DNA of 64,000 bases from Megalonaias nervosa. Lineage: Eukaryota; Mollusca; Bivalvia; Unionida; Unionidae. The position numbers and the translations under genes are program-made. Below, in pieces: positions 14,001 through 29,100 of this stretch. The number at the start of each line of letters is the position of its first letter. The stretch's first letter is position 1. The notes beneath the pieces were generated by a model. It was not told the DNA's origin and did not search any database. It was given only the letters and a program-made list of their open reading frames with translations. The stretch covers positions 1-64,000 of the forward strand of contig JAECUM010009857.1 of NCBI GenBank assembly GCA_016617855.1, written 5' to 3'.

Positions 14001-17000
14001 GCAAATGCGGGACCTATCTTCCAGAAACAGCTAATGAATTAATGCCCAAGATAATAAAAATAACTTCCACTGCGTATTCAGCATCTTTGTCAATTGCCTT
14101 CTTCACAGCAGCCACTTCCAGCTCACTAATTGCAGGCAATGGTCTTCTAGAACATGGGCTATCCTCCATGGATTCGTGACTATCTTTAAAATTATTGAAT
14201 CACCACAAATGTTTAGGATATGACAGAATATTACATCCGTAAACTTGATCAAAGTTTTCATATCAGTTTGAGAGTACCCATAGAGCACCTGGATTTTACA
14301 GTAAACTTTATGTAGTGGAAGAACTTTTTCCCATGACAGTTTTATGCAACTGTCATTTGATGACGTTACATTACATGCAAATATCTGGCAGTGTCCCGAA
14401 TGTACTTGCAGTTGCAAATCATTTTAGAGATTTGTTATTTTGTCTATCAATTGGCATTAAACTTAATGACTGGTTCAAAGAAAGAAAAATGTTATAACAC
14501 AATACTCAGAACTTTTCAAATACCCCTTGTATGCATCTGATTTAGGTAAAACTGAAAATATAGTACATGAAAAATATCTCTATTAGCTGCATGGTTTATA
14601 TTTCATTTAAACATGTTGAATCTGATTTTAAGCAAAAGCAAAAATTCAATTTTTCTGAAACTGAGACAAGACTCATTACAATTCACCTGGAGTTATACAC
14701 CATTTCCTTGTTTTGAAGTATGCTCGAATAACTTGTGAACCTAATTATAACACAGGGGCAGATGTGGGTCCCATAATTTTCTTACAGAAAATACCAAATT
14801 AATAATGCCATATTTGCCAAACTTGAATATAATTGTGAACAAAATTGCTCAACAAAGCTATTATATATTACTCAGTTTAAAACAGAAAATGGCAGATACT
14901 AAACCTGAAATCAACATCATGAAATTGACCACTTTTAATGAGAAGTCATAGAATATGTTTAATTTTCTTTTAAAAAAATTCTAAGTATACTGTAAATAAC
15001 AATATACATACAAATATCGATCAAAGAAAGTGCTCTTACAGGTGCCAACACTTTAATAAATAAATATCAATTAAATAAGTCTGGTCATGTGAAATTCATG
15101 TGTTAGTTTTAGCTATTAATTTATTTTTAGTGTATTCATCATAAATGTGATAGTCTCTCTTGTAATCTAATGTGAAAAGTGTTTATCAACCATCAAAGCA
15201 ATGCCTCTGAGTGTTCCATCAGAACCTAATCAGTGCCAATGTGTTCCGATCTGTGACTTGTGGAAGCATTTTTTGCATTGTTACAATCAATTACAAGTTG
15301 ACCGGTTTTGTATCATCATGTGAATTATGTCTTTTATATTATATCAAGTCATGGAATTGAATAAAACCCATTAAAAGACATGCAACACTATCTGTGTAAG
15401 ACCTAACAGTCGGGGTTGTGTTACAATGTCAACTCATTTCAAACAACCAATCAAACACCATTTTAAATATTATTATGTAAGTGACATCATTAAAGTATCG
15501 AACATTAATCAGTGGCTTATCTTCATCATTCCCAATTGATCAAGGTTTGCAAAGGAACCAACATTAATAAGGTATTTGGTACTCATACTCAACTTCATAG
15601 TTATGTTTCATTAAGGAGAAGCATAAAACCTTAAAAGTGCCGAACTGACACTCAGAAGTTGGCAGAAGTTTTGCATTTACATGCAATGAAATCATAGCCT
15701 AAATATTTTAAATAGAACAACAGAAAATCTAGTTTTAATGTTGTTATTAAAGCAACTGCTCATTTGCTTTGAAAACAAAAATAACCTTGGTTTGTTCTGA
15801 ATCAACAATAACACTAGAATGTGTCCACCACATTCACATACAAAAGCAGTGATGTAATACACAATGTTTTCTCTGGTACACATGTGATGTGTCTTGAAAC
15901 CTGCTGCAGTAATGATTATAATAATTTTTCAAAGATTTGTTATGTCAAACATAAAGGTAATTTATAAAGTATTGCAAACAAATTCATTAAAAAAGGCTAT
16001 TAAGTATTTATTGAGAATTATTCTCAATAATATTATAAAACAATCATTCAACCATTTAACCTGCTCCACATTATCTTTTCACTATTGATGCCCATCTCTT
16101 TCAGTAATTCACACTCCTGCTTATACTGTGATTTATATCAGAGGTTCCCAACCTTTTTAAGCATGAGAACCCCTTCTTAACTTAAAAAATTTGTGAGGGG
16201 CCCATACTTTTACTTTTAGGCTTCCTTGGAATAACCCTGTGGCGCCCTGGGGGTCCATGGCCAACAGATTGGGAACAACTTGTCTACATTACTGGACCCT
16301 GCTGAGTGTGAGTTATTTAGGTAGAGGTGTACTGTATTCTGGATAAAAAAGAAATCCAAATATTTACCTCATGGTGTTTCCATAGAGACTTTCTATGTGA
16401 AACTGTGAAAAGTGTGATCCCAACCTGCAATGAAATAATAAAGAAACAATTACTAATATAGAGAAAACTGTCAAATAAGACCACTCAAGTTATAAAACAA
16501 TTCTTCTATAATGGAAGTTAAAATGATCATGAAAATGAAAAAGCAACCCCAAAATAGTGCTGCTTATTAGCAGCATTCCCTGCAATGCACGTATCTAGCT
16601 ATGAAATTGCCTTAAGTGAACCTATGGTGACCCATCATGGAAGCATATACAGGGATCTACTGTTACATGTAGGCTCGTACAAAAGTAACAAAAGAAAAGA
16701 GTGAAGTCAACAAGCTTCGTGAATTTTAACAAAATAATTTGTTTCCCTAGAAAACAAGATAAAAATATGAAATAGGACTTACAGTTTGTGAATATAATCC
16801 AAAATTTAATCCTAGAATTGAAAAATATAAGTCCTATCACTAAACAGTTCTAATTGAATCCAAGTTCAAATCTCTATGAAGTTCCAATAAGGAAGGCGAT
16901 GACGTCAGATGAGGTCGTTGTACAGAAGGCAACAGTTCCTCATTGAATCACAATTTATAATGTTCCCGTTTAGAATTCCAGAATAAATTTCCACTGAATA

Positions 17001-20000
17001 TCTTTGTCCCAGAACTTGTGTAGTTTTCTAGAGAACAAATTATTAAATTCCAAAAAGTAGATAAACTTCAGAACAAACTGGCATCAACAATAGAAACACC
17101 TTGAGCTCTGAGGTGTAGGAATACCACTGAAAAATCTACTAGAAAGCATCTGTTTTAAGCTGCGATTTTATACCACAGGGTGGCTCATGTGACAGGCTAC
17201 GTGATCACTAATTTGAACAGCGCAGTAAAAAAAATGCCAATTATCACATAGGCAAGAATAGCCCTATCTAAGAATCAGATTCCCACACTGGAAATAAATT
17301 AAAAACGAAACCTGTTTACAACTCAGCTAACACGTGGGCTGAACATGACCTTGGTAATAGCCAATCGTTTTCATTTGATGTTTACAAAACCTATGAACCA
17401 AGGTGAGCTAAAAATAGTGCTTAAGTCATACTTTTACGTTCTAATCAAGTCAACAGAAGACTGATTTTTTTCAAAAATATCAAATCCCGTGAAAATAATC
17501 ATTAAAATAAAATGTAATGAAACAAAAATAAAATAAAAAAAGAATTTCAAAACTGATACACAAATAATTAAATTACATATATGTAACACTATCATAACTA
17601 TGAATGAACCTTCAAAGTTGCTATCATAAATTTCCAGACATTCAACTTTGAATAAAAACACACCATACTGCACTTGTTTTATTATATCACATTTGATTTC
17701 CTATAGTATTCCTGTTTTAAAAGTATTTTATAAAATGACAAAACAATCAAACTGATGAAGTTTTAAGAGAATCTATCAATAAAACTTCAAGAGTATTTCA
17801 GTAACAAGTGGAGTGATAAAAAATGCATGTTTCCACCACACCCATGATAATTTTCTGGGTAAGCATTATTATTTTAAATGAAGGTAAAAAAAACAAAAAC
17901 AGATGAAAAGAAGAGTAGACTAAGGGACAGTAAACAGATGGACATTTTAAAAAAAAAATTTGCCACTAATAACTCATTACCTTCTGGAGATTTTTGTTAT
18001 TTTTGCCTGAAATGTGAGTAGGAAAGTAATTTTTTTGTCCTACTTCTGAATACATCCAAATAAATCTGCTTCCAAGAGATTTTTGTTTAGCCTGATGCCT
18101 AGCTGTTGCTAGAAACTTCATTCTTCATTGACTATTTTGCTCACGCATGTGGAGAAGGGAAAAAGTTGGAGTTTTGGTGTTTTTTTTGCGTATTGGACCC
18201 AGCATTTTGTGTTGTGTTCTGGCCACTTTTTATTCCAAATCCCCAACTTATCCTACTTTTTGCAAAGGTTCGCCTGTCTGTCTGCAATTCAGACTGGTCT
18301 GCCTTAGATCTGAAGCCAAAAAGTCCAAAATCCGGAGACAAAATCCAATTCAGACAATGGGTCTACCATATTACCCAAAGCCACCAATGATGGAATGATG
18401 TTAGAGACTCAGACTAAGCCCTTAAAAACCTTACACAACACTTGATAATGTTTTATCAAGGATGGAATTTAGCAATTAAGCCAATAAAAGCACAGCAAAA
18501 CAAGAAATCATACAACAGCATGTTTTATTACCTGTCTGCAATGTTGGTACATAAATCCTTCAACATCAACACTGACAGCACTGGTGCACTCATCTAAGAT
18601 GGCAAACTGAGGTTTGTGATAAAACAACCGGGCCATCTAAAGGCAAAAATATACAAAATTATACTAATATCAACAGCATATAAACAAAGCCTGAAATCTG
18701 AAACTGAAATATTTTTTATTTTCTAATGTGCATCTATAATAGTTAAAAAGTTATAGATTGGATCAGCCATGTAACACATCATGAAGCAAGAGTCCCTTGA
18801 AGGGACTAAAGCTCCACTGACTGAAAAGAATTTCCAGAAATCCAGATAAAGTCTTTTCTTCTTTTAAGTCCTGGGATTTTAAACCATCTCTGATATTCTT
18901 GAGTGATAAGATTTTCAAGATGGCCACAAGGTTGACAGCTGGGATGTCAGACTGGAACCATTTTAATTTAGGACCAACTAGACATCATAAGATGTCTTCT
19001 GGTGAAAACCTATTGTTGCTATGACCATCCATTTAGAAGAACAACAAAAAGATTTTCAAGATGGTGAACATAGTGGCTAAAGTAGATGTCCAAGCAGCAT
19101 TATTTTCAATTAGGACCAACTAGCCCTGGAATAAATGTGTGTGAAACATTTCATGGCAATCCTCTAAATAGTTTAGGAGATGAACAACAGACCATCTCAT
19201 AAACTCTTCTGCTCAAATATGATCACTTAAGTTTTAGACAATTTATATCAGAAGTCACCAAGGATAAAAAGATGCATCTGTTATATCCATGCATTCATGC
19301 ATGTCTAATATTAAAACTGGAATATCCTAAAGTTCAAATGGATCCTAAGACAATTTTAAAAACTTCTTATGTTCAAAATTGTATATCCCTTATTAATGAT
19401 TAAAATAATTTAAATCTGTCCATGTTAACAAAAATGTTTTCAGTAAATATACTTACAGCAATTCTCTGTTTCTCTCCACCACTTAAAACATCCATCCAGT
19501 CCTTTATAAATAATAATTAAGCAAACAATTACTATTAATTATTAAGTTTCAATTATTATTTATAACACCTAAAATGTGTCTGAAACTAAAGTGCCAAAGT
19601 ATTTTAGGCAGAACACTATATTGTTCATATATCTGATGGATGAATACATCAACAAATTCCTTTACTAGCTACATTTTATAAAACAACTGTAATTATATAC
19701 TTCGCAAGTCATGCTAAAACCAAAAAAACATAAAATAAAATACAAGAGTGGGATTTTGAACAGATGCCAAATTTGAAAATTTTATTTAAAAAAATGACAA
19801 AATATTAGCTAGTTATATTAGGGATATTAGAAATGATATTATTTTATTTTATTATTATTATTATTATTTTATTACAAATGATATTATTTTAGGTGCTAAA
19901 TTTGAATGAGATTTTTAAAGTTTGCTATCTCATTGGAGACTGCTAAATTTGAAGATTATTTTGATTTGCGATCTCATTCTGAGACTGCAAAATCTGAATA

Positions 20001-23000
20001 AGATTTATTTTGATTCATGATCTCATTCTGAGACTGCAAAATCTGAATAAGATTTATTTTGATTCATGATCTCATTCTGAGACTGCAAAATCTGAATAAG
20101 ATTTATTTTGATTCATGATCTCATTCTGAGACTGCAAAATCTGAATAAGATTTATTTTGATTTGCGATCTCATTCTGAGACTGCAAAATCTGAATAAGAT
20201 TTATTTTGATTCATGATCTTATTCTGAGACTGCATAAGTGCTAAAATTTTCTTCACTGCTAAAAATTTCTGAACTAAACTAAACACATCTATACAGTATT
20301 GTCTAGTTCAACAAAAACTGGTCTAGTCTTCCAACCAAACATAAACCATTACCACGAATATAAACATGTTTTTGTTTTTGTTGCTATTTTCAACAATGGT
20401 ATTCATACACAGAATATGCCTGCAGAAATATGTTATAGTTTATAAGCAAAACTGATATGGTATGAACAAAGTCTGTAACCTTCTGTCTGCCATATTATTT
20501 CAGTTTATATAAGTAAATACAGTGCCCCCCCCCCATGTCCACCATCTTAAACCCTGGGTAACCCCAAGTAAAACAACAGCTGGAACAATGAAATTCAAAG
20601 CACATAACCAAACCAAGGCTGATTAAACAGCTAACCAGTGACCAAGCAGAAATATATTCTTGATCACAACACCACCATAACATTGCCTTGATCATGAAAA
20701 AAGCTAGTAACTTTGATCAGGTCTCCACAAAATTATTCCAATATACTTTCATTTCAAATTATCCATAGCAGTGGCTGCTTTTGACAGTTAAATAATTTGC
20801 ATATACTGTTACAGTTTCAGTGCAATTCTCAATGCCCATAATTGGGTACAAGAGATATATGCATGTGTAAAAAATAACTTACATGTTTACATGCACCGTA
20901 ATTCATATATTGGTTGAAACAATATTTTTCATATTCATTACAGTGTTTGTAAAATTATATGTAAAAGATTATTATTTTGGAGTATTGATTATGTAAAATA
21001 AAGGGACTGGACCTGAACAAGGTCTACGTGACGCATGATACTTGAAGCCACAATGATATTAAATAAATGTACAATTTTCATCTCATTTTTCTCTCAACTC
21101 ATGAATCTAATTACAAAAGACTTTTGTTGTTATTAGTGTATATGTGTGTCTTTGTGTGTCTGTGTGTGTGTGTGAGAGAGAGATTATTTTCAGAGTACAA
21201 TTCTGTGTAGCTGTTAATGAGTATTGTGTTGGAAACATTATTAAGATGGTTCAGGTCACAGGGACCAGTAACTTTGCTTAAAATTTACTTTTAAAAAAAA
21301 ATACATGTACATGTATTACTTGCAGGTAAATTGTAAGCAACAATATGAGCCCTGTCATTATCAAATTACAATAAAAAATTAAAGAACTTGAAAGATTAGA
21401 GCTAAAAAAATACTGAACAGTGCAATGCACTGGGCAAATCTAAATCTAGATTGTGTCTCTCTTATGTTCTAAGAAACTGCCCACTGGGCTGGTCAAAATC
21501 TCTCTTATATTCTAAGAAATTGCCCACCGGGCTGGTCAAAATAAAGTGTTATCTAATTTGACTGAAGGAAACCTTGAGAATGCTAACAAAATGTTTTCAT
21601 TTCAACTTTCTTCAAAGACTGGTAAATTATGAATATTCAGTGCCCTGTTGGGGATCCATATGTAGCTCCCCCTACCTTATGAAGAATGTCTACTTGAGGT
21701 TTTAATTGTACATAAAACTAGAAGCTTTATATAAAAAAGTGATGCATTTGACTGCTGAATGGGGAATAGTACTACATGTATTTCTGTTCTCTGTATTTCA
21801 CTGGTTACCTGTAATTTGTGCTTACTTGTCCTGCATAAATAATGATATATCCCTTGCTCATGCTGACTTGGTAATGCATTTCTAGTTAAATAGATTCAGC
21901 AGTACCTATGTAATAGTTTGACAATGAAAATTAAGTATTGGCAGCTTATAAAAGCCTCCAATAAAATGTATTTTTGTCTAAATATTTTTGTAGCATTCAG
22001 AAAATGAAACTACTATTGGTTTACATTAGGACCTTGAAAAAAATAACTCATTTTAAACTGCATTAGCTGTATCCTGTGGAGCTCTGTGACAGTGAAATCC
22101 TTAGTAAATAGTACTTGTTAATCAAACTTGTTAATCAACCTGTTTAAGGACTGAAACCAAGACTAAAACTGAGTCAACAACTTTTGTGTTTATGATAGAA
22201 AATGAAATCTTTTTTATATCTTAATTTTTTCTATTACTTTAATGAAATGACAAGACTAAATGACCAATGGTCTATGGTCTTTGGCATGTAAAGAGATTTA
22301 ATTTTTTAATTTAAATTTTTATTTGATACTCATTAATAATGCTGTTTAAGGATTATGTGCTGTAAAGGTTATTGTCCAGCTGTTAATGAAGAGTCATACT
22401 GAGTGTAATGGCAACATGAGATTGTATGCCTCATTGTACGACTCATTCATTATATTTACTTGCCAATAAAGATCACATGAAGAGTGGCTCAATGTATGAA
22501 GCCTGTTTCGCTTAACGCCTGGTCTCATTTGTTTTCAAAATATAGATTGGTCCACTACCTAAATATATTTATCAAAATATAATCAATCTGTGAGACTAGA
22601 TTTAAATTGAAGAAGCATATCTGTTTTCTTGGAAATGTGTCATACACAGCTGCTATAATTAGAAAATAATGAATCCCAACAACATTCCAGATACCATCTC
22701 TGTACTCTTATGCTATTCTTACACAGCAGTCTTCTTTTTTAGAATATTCTTAAAATTTTATGTGGTGTCTGGGATTAAAGAAATGATAATAAAAATGCCA
22801 AACAACCTTTCATTGTATTTATGCTTTTTAATGTACAGAAAAAGCTTAATCCATACACAGATGAGTGTAAGATGTAATTTGGTGGAAAAACAAAAGCATA
22901 ACATTATCACCACAGAGTAATGGTTGGCATGTATATGTTACAGGTCAGGTGAATCCAAGTTGTCTAGATAATCCTGACAATGTCTGACACAATACTGTAT

Positions 23001-26000
23001 TTGGTACCATTAGATACTGCACGCAAAATTCATTGGTTCATGGGAATTTTAGTAATATCCTCAGGCCAGCTGAAAAACATTCATAGCAATGACTATGAAT
23101 TATCAATTTCTTATCATGGAGATTCAATTGAGATGGCAGAGCTTAGTGTAGGGTCATATTGTCATATGTAAATTTTAGAATCACACTGTCTGGTCTCTTT
23201 CACTAATTGATTAAATCTCATAAGTGTCCATAGGAAGTCCAACAACTGCCCTCAGCCAAAAACACAAACAAGGTTGAAATCACCAAATGGCTGCAACCGC
23301 ATATAAGCCTAACTGTGATAAATGTGCACTGATGCCAATGCAATCTCAAACGTGTGGGATTGTTCAGCTGTGATTAGCATCAAAAAGATCACATGAAATT
23401 CTGGTTTTGTTGATGAGATGTTATGCTTGGGGTTCTATCTGCAACAACATGCTGTATTGCAGCATTTATTTCACATAAACCAGTAACTGCATCAAAACTC
23501 ATCATTGGTGTTATATACATATTTGTTATATACAACATTGATATCTTCAATAAGTTCATGCATCAATGCGTGAAACATCACCAGGCCATGATGTCATTGG
23601 TAAGCTACCACTGATAAATCAATGCAGCCCCATCAGCAACTTCTTGTGTGCTGCTGCCAACATGAAACAATCTGTGTTTTCAACTGATCCACAAGGTCAT
23701 GGAGATCTCACGGTCCATCAAGGCCTTCTCCTTCCTTTCTTCTCTTACAAATCTCATACATTGTGATGAAAGTGGCTGCATATTTGTCTTTCTTCTTCTT
23801 CTCATAATATGGGTGTGGATCAATGGGTTCAGGATGCTATATATCTTTGCTGCTGTACTGGTGGTACGGGTGGGGGTGTAACCGCAGGTCTTTGTTGGGC
23901 TGGGGGTGTAACTGCACCTCTTGCCACTGTAGGTGTAGAAGGAGGTGTGGCGGCATGTCTTTGTTGATGTATATATGCACGTGATTGTTCTGCAAACTGC
24001 CTGTTTATTTCTTCTTGTACTCTTAGAAATATGGGCAAATTCTTTGCATGTGCACGCAGGTCATTGGGCTCAGGAAAGTTTTGACCATGGATGCATAGAT
24101 AAATCTTCACATGGGGATACAGATGTTTCACTTCTGCCAGTTTCTCAACAGGTTGGAGAGGTTCGCATGATGGAACAGTTTAGGGATTGTATGGATGCGC
24201 ATAAGGTCATTTCATGTGTGTGTGTGTGATTTAGATTTTTAATGTAGCTTTAACAATTTTTCAGTCATATCGCTACGATGTCTGCAGTGTGACAGTTTAT
24301 AGTGATGTCTAGCACTGGGGCACCATGCCGCAGACATGTGGCATGATGTCCCACCCAGTCACATTATCCTGACACCAGGCCGACCAGTCCTAACACTAAC
24401 CTCTTAATGCTAAGCACCAAGTGAGGCAGCTGTCAGTACCATTTTTTAAAGTCTTTGGTATGACTCAGTCGGGGTTTGAACCAGCGACCTTCCGCATCCG
24501 AGGCGGACGCTCTAACCACTAGGCCACTGGAGCGGTAGGTCATTTCATATGTCTTGCCTTGTCTATTGCTGCATAAATTTATAAATGTTGTGTTGCCTTG
24601 GTCAATGTCTCCTAACTTTAACTGCTTAAAGTATTCTATAATAACAATCTAATGTTGGGCCAGTCGTAGATTTTAATGCAGTTATTTCTCTGTATATCCA
24701 CTTGGTATTCGATGGTTTTGTCAACATAAATGTTTCCAATTGGGGGTTTCCTTAAAAGTAGCATTTATGGGATTTTCAAAGATACACTGATGTCCTCATT
24801 CATTAAAATTATGCTAAGGTGTTATCAGCATTGACTGGTACATGGGTGGTCGTGGAGGAGGAAGATTTTCAAGTCCCTCCCACGTCTTCATGAAGTTCAT
24901 GGGTGTCTTTTGCAACTGCACCAACGGCCATCTTCAGATTGACTTTCATTTTCATCTACAACCATCGTAAGTTCAATGTTTCCTCAATTATTAAACAAAA
25001 ATATTACTTTCTGCAAATGTGATCAAATCTGCAATGTCATGATCTAGAGTATGGCACAGTAACTGATTATTCTACTGAAAATTCATAACAAGTATGTGAA
25101 AAGAATTCATACTTGAACTTAACAGCACTGGCAAGTATAATGACCTCTCCATTCCCACCAAATAAGATTTTTTAAAAAGTGCATGTACTCTTCCTGTACA
25201 TAGGTGGTAGTTGATTTTTTATCTTTGATCATGCTATATGTTACTTTAAATTGCTGTCTGTTCCATTGGCAATTTCAAAGGATGTCACTGGCTGAGAAAT
25301 TTACACGAGTAACCACCTAGCATTTCCTTTCATTATATGGTACAGTATTCATAATACCCATGGGTAGCCTCATTTCCCTATTGGTAGCCTCGCTAATCTG
25401 ATCTGGTCTGCCAAATCTTGACCTCAAACAGGTGTAGTTTGGAATGACTGAATACAGCTGTAGCATATTTAATTAGCATGTAAATACCACTACAAAGCCA
25501 TGTGATTCTTGGATAATGGATGACTAAAAGGAATTGCTTACCTAGTGGTATTAATTGATAATGGAATATGGTACTGCACTTGTACATAAGTAAGATCAGT
25601 CCTCAGGTAAGTAAACAATACAATACAGATTTACAATCGTGAGGGCATTTCTCTTTCTCTGTCTCTCAATGGGACACAAGTTTTATTTGATCATTACACG
25701 CAAGAAGAAAATGATGATGGAATATGTCTTTGTCATGGTTCTTCATTTTCTAAATTGTCAATTCTAATGCACACATATGTAATAATATTACAAACAACAT
25801 ACATTACTGGTACATGCTGTTTTAGCCCAATTACATCTGATGTTAATTTGTAATATTGATGATCATGTAATTGTTTAAAATACTCAATGTGGAATCCTAT
25901 ATTAATTCATTCACAATTTCTTCCCCAAAACGAAATATTTTTTTACACATTATTTTTCATACTTTTGGAGAATTATTTTCCATACGAAAAATACGATAAA

Positions 26001-26112
26001 GCAATTCGGATGACATAATCCATATATAAGTCAATTTGGAGTATAAGATGAAGCTAAGATTTTATAGTCAAAAAGTATTGTCTTATAGGCTGGCAAATAC
26101 AGTACACCGATT

Positions 26113-26173
<61 letters not shown>

Positions 26174-29100
26174 ACCAATCTGCCAACAGTCTTGCCAGTG
26201 CCTAGCAATGGCTATACTGAGAACATCACTTATGAGTTACACTCATAGGTTGTGTGTGTAATACAATAACAGTGGTTGGTTTGTTTACCACAAGAGCATT
26301 GATGCAAATCATGTAAGTGTACATGGACATGTCTGTACTTGTGTCTGTACTTGCGCATGTACTGTCTGAACTCATGACAATCCTTGTGCTTGTACTTGTC
26401 ATGTTGATGGAGTTTATGTTACAATCTCAGAGCAGTAAGAAGTATGATAATAGCAGTTTGTCTGGTTACTAATCTAGGTTAATTCTACATGTAACTTTGT
26501 TTAGTGGGTTTCATGCATTGCATATGCATGTGCATGCAATATGAGGACACAGTCATTGGGGAAGGCTCTGACATAGATCAGTAACAAAAATCCAAAAACT
26601 TCTATTATCATACTACTATTTGTCTACTGTTCGCATAATGCATTTCAAAATTAGTTCACTGGATATGTGTATATGAAATGACCACATTCTTCAGGCAAGC
26701 TGAAACCAGCTAGAATGTGCAAGTTTAGTGCAAAAGCTTTGTCCTTCAAAAACAAACAGGTTTCACTATTGGGTTTACCAGAAAGGCTTGAATTCAAGAT
26801 TTTGCTCCCATTGATCTTATTTCTTTAACAATTTTCCTTTTCTCATAAATTGTTTCTTTAAAATAAATAAATATTTGACTTAATGCATACTGGAGCATTT
26901 CTGCCAGTTATTTCCAAAACAAATAGAGTCACTGATATCATGAATATAATCCAAAACACTTGTTGCAAATGCAGTTAGCAGTAACAAAAAATGATGAAAA
27001 TGTCTCAAAATTTGTTTGCTGTCCAAGTGTTAAAATTATAAAATAAACCATCATCTAAAAACGAAGGTAACTTTTAATGGTATTTCAACTGTGTACACCA
27101 ACACAGAATTATGCAAGGTTTTTGTATCACCTGCACTGCATCCAAGCCTTCCCTCTCCTGAATGTATTCCAGCTGAACCTTGCAAAGAATTTCTGCCAAA
27201 TCTGAGTCCTTGACCCCTCTCTTCAACTGTTCCTGTTGGCTGTCAGGATAGATAACCTGGTCTCGCAATGTTCCAACTGTCATGTAGGGCCTCTGTGTAG
27301 TATATAAAACACAATTTTTATAATTCTGCAACAGTGAACTTTATTCAAAAGATACGCTTCAAGTAGCATCAATACAAATGCCGACAGTGACATCATCAAG
27401 ACAGTTTTTGGTTGTGCTAAAATGTACATTGATTAAGTATGTGACTTTTTTATACTATTTTTTAAATATTAATGAACAAATTGCATAACTTCATTTTGAG
27501 TAAATTTTACATCCAAAATGAAATTATCTGAAAAAAATGTATAATTATCAGCAAAACACTCTAGTATCATTTATCTTCATGAATCTTATTGTCATGAATT
27601 ATAAATATCATTTTTGTGGGTACTTAAATCTGTAGTCAAAGTTTGCTCACTTGTATTTAATTTCAAAGATAAACTGCTACAAATACTCCAAATAAAGAAT
27701 TAACAAAACTCTGCCAACAACAAATGGTGGTCAGTTTAATGGCTAAAACAAAACAACCACTTGTAAGAGCATAAGTTAAACACCTTTCAAGATCAATCAC
27801 TAACACTCAACATCAACACAGTCAACAACACTAAGCTAATCAGTTATTTTAATGTAGATGTGTATGATCTCTTCCAAAAACACTGTCCATAAAGCTGCAT
27901 CATCAATTACTTTGACAACCTTGGCTTTAACTCATCGGCTTAAAAATGGTAAAATTCAACTTAGATCCCCATCAGTTTGGATAATGTCATCATTCCTCAT
28001 GTGAAGCAAACTGCCCCTTGCTCAATGGAGTTAGCAAGCAGTGACATTATCTGAGATGTTCAGAGCCCATTAACATGCAAAGATCCTAACTAACTGAAAA
28101 AACAATGAAATCACTCCTTTGTTTCAACATGTCTCCTGAAAAAACCAACTTTAACCAACAGACTTCAATTAAAACTTCATCAATTAAGCTGATTCATGCT
28201 GAATGGATAATTGTGGATCACATGAAAATGCCTGAAAGATTACATTACAACTCCATGGTCTTCAACTAAGTAACCGCAAGAAGCAATTCCTAAAAGTTGT
28301 GGAATACTTAACAGATAATTCTCTAAGTAACAAAATGAAAAAGGAACATAAAGTACTGTGAATTAAATTCAAAATAATTCTTAAAAGTTATATCATAATT
28401 CCAAAAGAATAGTGTTCTAAATGAATTCCAGGTCCTGAATGTGCAGATGTACCAATATCCTTGAATATGTCGAAGTGTCAACATAGGAAAATGGAATGAA
28501 TTAATTGTCACTTCTTCCTCCTTACATACACCATAGGGATCTATGTTGCAATATTTTCCTACTTGATTGACGTTGCAATACCTCTCATGTGGCATATTTC
28601 ACAATACATCCCATGTTGCAAAGGAACCCACTTGACTTAATCAATCAAATAAAACTACCCCAAACCTGTAAACAGGTTTTAATTATTGGGACTGAGTTTA
28701 ACCTATTTGCAGCTCATTGCAACCTACAGTCAAGGACAAAACATTAAAGACACAATATAGATACACATAACAGATCAGAACTAATTATACATAGCTTTGA
28801 GGATGATGAACTTGTTTTATTTAACAATTTCAGGTTTATTTATCCAACAAACATTTGTGTACAAGCAGACTTAATTGACATCATGATGATTCAGTGTTTT
28901 GTCCAAAAATTAGTCAAGTGCTGCAGTAATTACTGTATATACTAAGTGTTTTATTAGTAATTGTGCTTCAAGCAACAGTTTAGAACTGTGAGTCATTGTT
29001 CACTGGGATAAAGCATGCACAGATAAAATGAGACTGATATCATGAAGATTTAAAATTTGTCAACACCATTTTTATTTGAATCAATTTAAGTATTTAATCT

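Larger units (their letters stand above)
11059..16367 (-). other. ABCD3 last intron
   Basis: 5.3-kb intron with GT-AG ends. It contains a TATG microsatellite (11370-11415), a truncated SINE with a derived tandem array (11830-12170), a dispersed repeat (12370-12600) followed by a 31-bp duplication at 12650-12710, a GT-rich tract near 13160-13200, a mariner relic (13637-14420) and a small hAT-like MITE (16139-16282). No further exon was seen. Confidence 0.8.
19502..27130 (-). other. ABCD3 intron, 7.6 kb
   Basis: Holds a 49-bp minisatellite (19880-20236), TG-rich tracts (21139-21184), a dispersed repeat (22480-22660), a decayed reading frame with a SINE beside it (23829-24990), a 970-bp repeat shared with 43.6-44.7 kb, and a long TA tract (26115-26172). 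No exon seen. Confidence 0.75.

Noticed and set aside
18106..18398. 94- and 83-codon overlapping plus-strand frames
   Set aside because: Open on both strands, no recognisable domain, inside an ABCD3 intron; possibly an old transposon piece but unsupported.
24465..24536. Possible tRNA gene with good A and B boxes
   Set aside because: It is the head of a full-length SINE with target duplications; body and tail follow directly.
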